Assembly (NCBI GenBank): GCA_002704685.1
Contig: PAHD01000007.1
Coordinates: 78,804 to 87,450, forward strand
Source: Fidelibacterota bacterium
GTDB lineage: Bacteria > Fidelibacterota > Marinisomatia > SCGC-AAA003-L08 > D37C17
Direction: 5' to 3'
Length of the DNA stretch: 8,647 bases
Shown here: one piece after another, positions 6,505 through 8,647 of the stretch
How positions within the stretch are numbered: the stretch's first letter is position 1
Layout of the letters: each line of letters begins with the position of its first letter
The notes under the pieces: model-generated
What the model saw: the letters and a program-made list of their open reading frames with translations, nothing else
Told to the model about the DNA's origin: nothing
The model's database searches: none
Position numbers and translations under genes: made by a program

Positions 6505-6815
6505 TAAAAACCAGGAATATTCGGCATTCCACCTGTAATAGACTTCATTTTTTCTGACGACTCTTTATCTGCATTTTCAAAAGCATTTTTCATTGCAGCA
6601 AGTACTAAATCTTCAATCATTTCCTTATCCTCATCAAGAACACTACTGTCAATAGTTACAGACTTTGGTTCTTTTTTTCCATTTACAACGACCTTAATAA
6701 TTCCTCCTCCAGCTTGACCTTCAACTTTTAAATCTTCTAATTCATCTTGAACTTTTTTCATATCTTTCTGCATTTTTTGTGCTTGTTTATATATATTTGA
6801 CATGCCTTTAAACAT
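6504..6815 (-). CDS. ybaB: YbaB/EbfC family nucleoid-associated protein
   Basis: Members of this family are small dimeric DNA-binding proteins that coat the nucleoid; their regulatory role is only partly known. The 103-residue product has an N-terminal helix rich in K and Q (K-Q-A-Q-K-M-Q-K-D-M, residues 10-19), then G-Q-A-G-G-G-I-I-K-V-V-V-N-G (34-47), and the typical glycine/proline end G-G-M-P-N-I-P-G-F. Its start is well fixed by an AAGGAG-type Shine-Dalgarno at 6821-6826 that overlaps the dnaX stop codon and lies 5 bases before the ATG. It lies 9 bases downstream of dnaX and overlaps recR by one base. Confidence 0.95.
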   Translation of the reverse strand: MFKGMSNIYKQAQKMQKDMKKVQDELEDLKVEGQAGGGIIKVVVNGKKEPKSVTIDSSVLDEDKEMIEDLVLAAMKNAFENADKESSEKMKSITGGMPNIPGF

Positions 6816-6824
6816 AACTACTCC

Positions 6825-8483
6825 TTACTTTATTATTTCTCCTTCAAATTCATTTAAAACATCCATAAATAATGGATGATCTTTATCCAAAGTATCTTTT
6901 TTTATTGTTTTTTGATTACTTTCATCTATTTTTTTATTTTCTTCCATTAATAATTCCAAAGATAAATTAGTATTAAAATATTTATTAATACAATTTTGAA
7001 TATAATCAATTTCATTTAATAAGCTTTTAAACATAAACTCATTTGAATCACATACAACTATAACTATTTTTTTATTATCAATTTTTTCAACTTTTATTTT
7101 TTCTAGTGAATGGAATAAATTCCCTTTTGTTATTGAAGATAAAATATTTGTCCATTCATGTGAAATTTTATCAATTGTTAAATAATTTTTTTTAACATTA
7201 TCAGTCTTTTTTAAAACTTTTAATTCATTTTTTTCAATTGTTTGACTTTTAATAGAAGTATCAACCTTATTTAAACTCTTATTGCTATCATCGACTTTAA
7301 TATCAGAAACTTCATTTTTTTTATCTGCTGATTTAACAGAATCATTTTGATTTAAAATATCTTTCTTTTCTTCGTTTTTAAGAAGTGGCTTTGTTACTCT
7401 TTGTTCTAAATTATTATCATTTAAGCTTTTCAAAAAATCATTTATATCAATTGATGTATCTAAATAAGATAGTTTAAGTAACAAGCTTTCAATTGCAATC
7501 CTGGGTTGAACTATATGGCGCATAGAAGATTGAAATTTTAGACAAATTTCCATAATTCTTAACAAATCTATTTCTTCAAGCTTTATATCATAAGATAAAT
7601 AATCCTTTAAAAAATCTTTATTTTTATAACTATTTTTCAATGAATTAGCAATGATACATTTATTTAGAAATTTATTAAAACCTTCCATAAAATCATATAG
7701 GGATAAACCTGTTGAAACGATTTCATCAAATAATTGAAATAGTTCTGAGCTATTTCTAGATGAAACATAAGTTAAAATTTTAAAGTAATTTTGATTTGAT
7801 ACTAGACCCAATGATGATGAGATCTTATCAATAGTAATATTATTATCACATATACATATCATTTGATCAAGAATACTAAGTGCATCTCTCATACTACCAT
7901 CAGATTTATCAGAAATTTGCACCAAACTCTCATTATCATAATTAATATTTTCAGATTTTAATACAAACTCAAGATGATTTTTAATACAATCAAATGATAA
8001 TCTCTTAAAATCATAACGTTGAGTTCTAGATAAAATAGTATCAGGCATTTTATAAAGCTCAGTTGTAGCAAAAATAAACACGACATGACTTGGAGGTTCT
8101 TCTAAAGTCTTTAATAGTGCATTAAATGCTTCTTTTGTTAGCATATGAGCTTCATCTATTATGTAAATTTTATATCTTCCATTTGATGGCGCATAATTTA
8201 CACTTTCTCTTAAATTTCTAATTTCATCAATACCTCTATTTGATGCAGCATCCATTTCAATAATATCAATTGAATCATTTATATTACTTACTTCATTCAA
8301 TTCCTTAGCTAAAATTCTTGCAGTAGTAGTTTTACCAACTCCTCTAGGACCAGAAAAGGTAAAGGCATGTGCAACTCTTTCTAATTTAATAGCATTAGAA
8401 AGTGCTTTAGAAATATGATCTTGACCAACAACTTGAGAAAAGTGCTCTGGTCTCCATTTTAATGATAGTATTTTATATGCCAT
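6825..8483 (-). CDS. dnaX: DNA polymerase III tau (and probable gamma) subunit, clamp loader ATPase lacking the zinc module
   Basis: DnaX is the motor of the clamp loader that places the beta clamp on primed DNA; tau also tethers the polymerase. The 552-residue product starts M-A-Y-K-I-L-S-L-K-W-R-P. Walker A is G-P-R-G-V-G-K-T-T (45-53), Walker B I-I-D-E-A-H (108-113), sensor 1 F-A-T-T-E (138-142) and sensor 2 G-S-M-R-D-A-L (206-212). The arginine-finger motif is S-R-T (152-154) rather than S-R-C. Between N63 and D73 only nine residues stand where E. coli has about 25 carrying four cysteines, so the zinc-binding module is absent. Residues about 360-432 are a charged, low-complexity linker rich in K, D, N and S. 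Residues 433-552 form the tau-specific C-terminal region. A slippery heptamer at codons 424-426 could yield a 427-residue gamma-like form. No Shine-Dalgarno precedes the ATG. The upstream neighbour is the SRP RNA. Confidence 0.97.
   Translation of the reverse strand: MAYKILSLKWRPEHFSQVVGQDHISKALSNAIKLERVAHAFTFSGPRGVGKTTTARILAKELNEVSNINDSIDIIEMDAASNRGIDEIRNLRESVNYAPSNGRYKIYIIDEAHMLTKEAFNALLKTLEEPPSHVVFIFATTELYKMPDTILSRTQRYDFKRLSFDCIKNHLEFVLKSENINYDNESLVQISDKSDGSMRDALSILDQMICICDNNITIDKISSSLGLVSNQNYFKILTYVSSRNSSELFQLFDEIVSTGLSLYDFMEGFNKFLNKCIIANSLKNSYKNKDFLKDYLSYDIKLEEIDLLRIMEICLKFQSSMRHIVQPRIAIESLLLKLSYLDTSIDINDFLKSLNDNNLEQRVTKPLLKNEEKKDILNQNDSVKSADKKNEVSDIKVDDSNKSLNKVDTSIKSQTIEKNELKVLKKTDNVKKNYLTIDKISHEWTNILSSITKGNLFHSLEKIKVEKIDNKKIVIVVCDSNEFMFKSLLNEIDYIQNCINKYFNTNLSLELLMEENKKIDESNQKTIKKDTLDKDHPLFMDVLNEFEGEIIK
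7201..7212 (-). other. Candidate programmed -1 frameshift site in dnaX
   Basis: On the - strand bases 7212-7206 read A-AAA-AAG, with AAA and AAG being zero-frame codons 425 and 426. A -1 shift lets both tRNAs re-pair on AAA AAA; the next codons are GAC (7206-7204) and TGA (7203-7201). The product would end L-K-K-D after 427 residues. E. coli dnaX uses the same heptamer and also terminates after one more codon, giving a 431-residue gamma. Eight bases downstream a weak 7-bp stem (7197-7191 with 7182-7176, 8-base loop, one G-C pair) could act as a stimulator. I see no upstream Shine-Dalgarno-like stimulator. Confidence 0.5.
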
Positions 8484-8540
8484 AATTATTAAATGATCTG
8501 TGCACCAATAATTGAAATTTATGTTAAAGTAGTTATTTAT

Positions 8541-8647
8541 GTAGCCAGCTCAATTTCAGGATTTTACGGCACATGAATACTTCTCTACCGTTGCTTCCTT
8601 CCAGACCTGGCGGAATTCAAGAAATACTAATTGCGTAAAGCTGAAGA
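8541..8647 (-). ncRNA. ffs: Signal recognition particle RNA (5' end beyond the window)
   Basis: This RNA binds Ffh to target membrane proteins to the translocon. The - strand copy of 8592-8610 reads CCAGGTCTGGAAGGAAGCA, the nearly invariant Ffh-binding helix 8 with its GGAA tetraloop. The flanks pair as the long SRP helix: 8620-8628 with 8576-8584 (9 bp), 8633-8639 with 8563-8570 (one bulge) and 8641-8645 with 8555-8559. The pairing is still in progress at base 8647, and later 3' sequence (GAGCTGGC near 8543-8550) still needs a partner, so the RNA extends beyond the window. The 3' end is only approximate (between about 8500 and 8545); no hairpin terminator is visible. Position next to dnaX is common in bacteria. 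Confidence 0.9.

Noticed and set aside
7312..7322. A8 run at dnaX codons 388-390 with an immediate -1 TGA as the main frameshift site
   Set aside because: A-AAA-AAT is a poorer slippery sequence than A-AAA-AAG and it sits further into the linker; I keep it only as a possible secondary site.
1..8647. CRISPR arrays, insertion sequences, tRNA genes or phage genes
   Set aside because: I found no regularly spaced repeats, transposase motifs, terminal inverted repeats or tRNA cloverleaf sequence; apart from the first gene the window is core chromosomal content.

Overview
This is an AT-rich window with one cut-off gene on the + strand and a long run of housekeeping genes on the - strand. I think it comes from a marine bacterium near Candidatus Marinimicrobia (SAR406). 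That is an inference from the dockerin-type ending of the first gene (two G-D-L-N repeats each ending in N-I-I-L, a style I associate with secreted proteins of that phylum), the very low GC content and the gene order. All coding regions read with the standard bacterial code, and TGA is used as a stop.

Layout, left to right. Bases 1-1182 (+) hold the C-terminal 393 residues of a secreted beta-propeller-like repeat protein with a dockerin tail. It runs tail-to-tail into nth (endonuclease III, -), overlapping it by 9 bases. A strong 12-bp hairpin terminator at 1876-1905 separates nth from everything transcribed toward it. Then, all on the - strand and listed here in the order of transcription (right to left), come the SRP RNA (ffs, 5' end off the window), dnaX, ybaB, recR, pgsA, pgpA, cinA (broken by a one-base frameshift), lexA and recA.

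The genes from dnaX to cinA are packed with stop/start overlaps or gaps of a few bases and look translationally coupled. They combine a clamp loader (DnaX), a nucleoid-associated protein and a recombination mediator (YbaB, RecR), two consecutive steps of phosphatidylglycerol synthesis (PgsA, PgpA) and CinA. A 67-base gap before lexA carries a candidate promoter and a repeat/palindrome cluster that I propose as the LexA operator, so lexA-recA is probably a separately controlled SOS operon ending at the 1876-1905 terminator.

The most interesting point is in dnaX. In its disordered linker the message has an in-frame A-AAA-AAG heptamer, and a -1 slip there is followed at once by GAC TGA. This would make a 427-residue gamma-like protein beside the 552-residue tau form, and closely parallels the E. 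coli dnaX recoding site. The same DnaX also lacks the four-cysteine zinc module that normally sits in its ATPase domain. Other points of note are the cinA frameshift at an A4 run, unusual iron-sulphur cysteine spacing in Nth, and an SRP RNA whose helix runs past the window edge.
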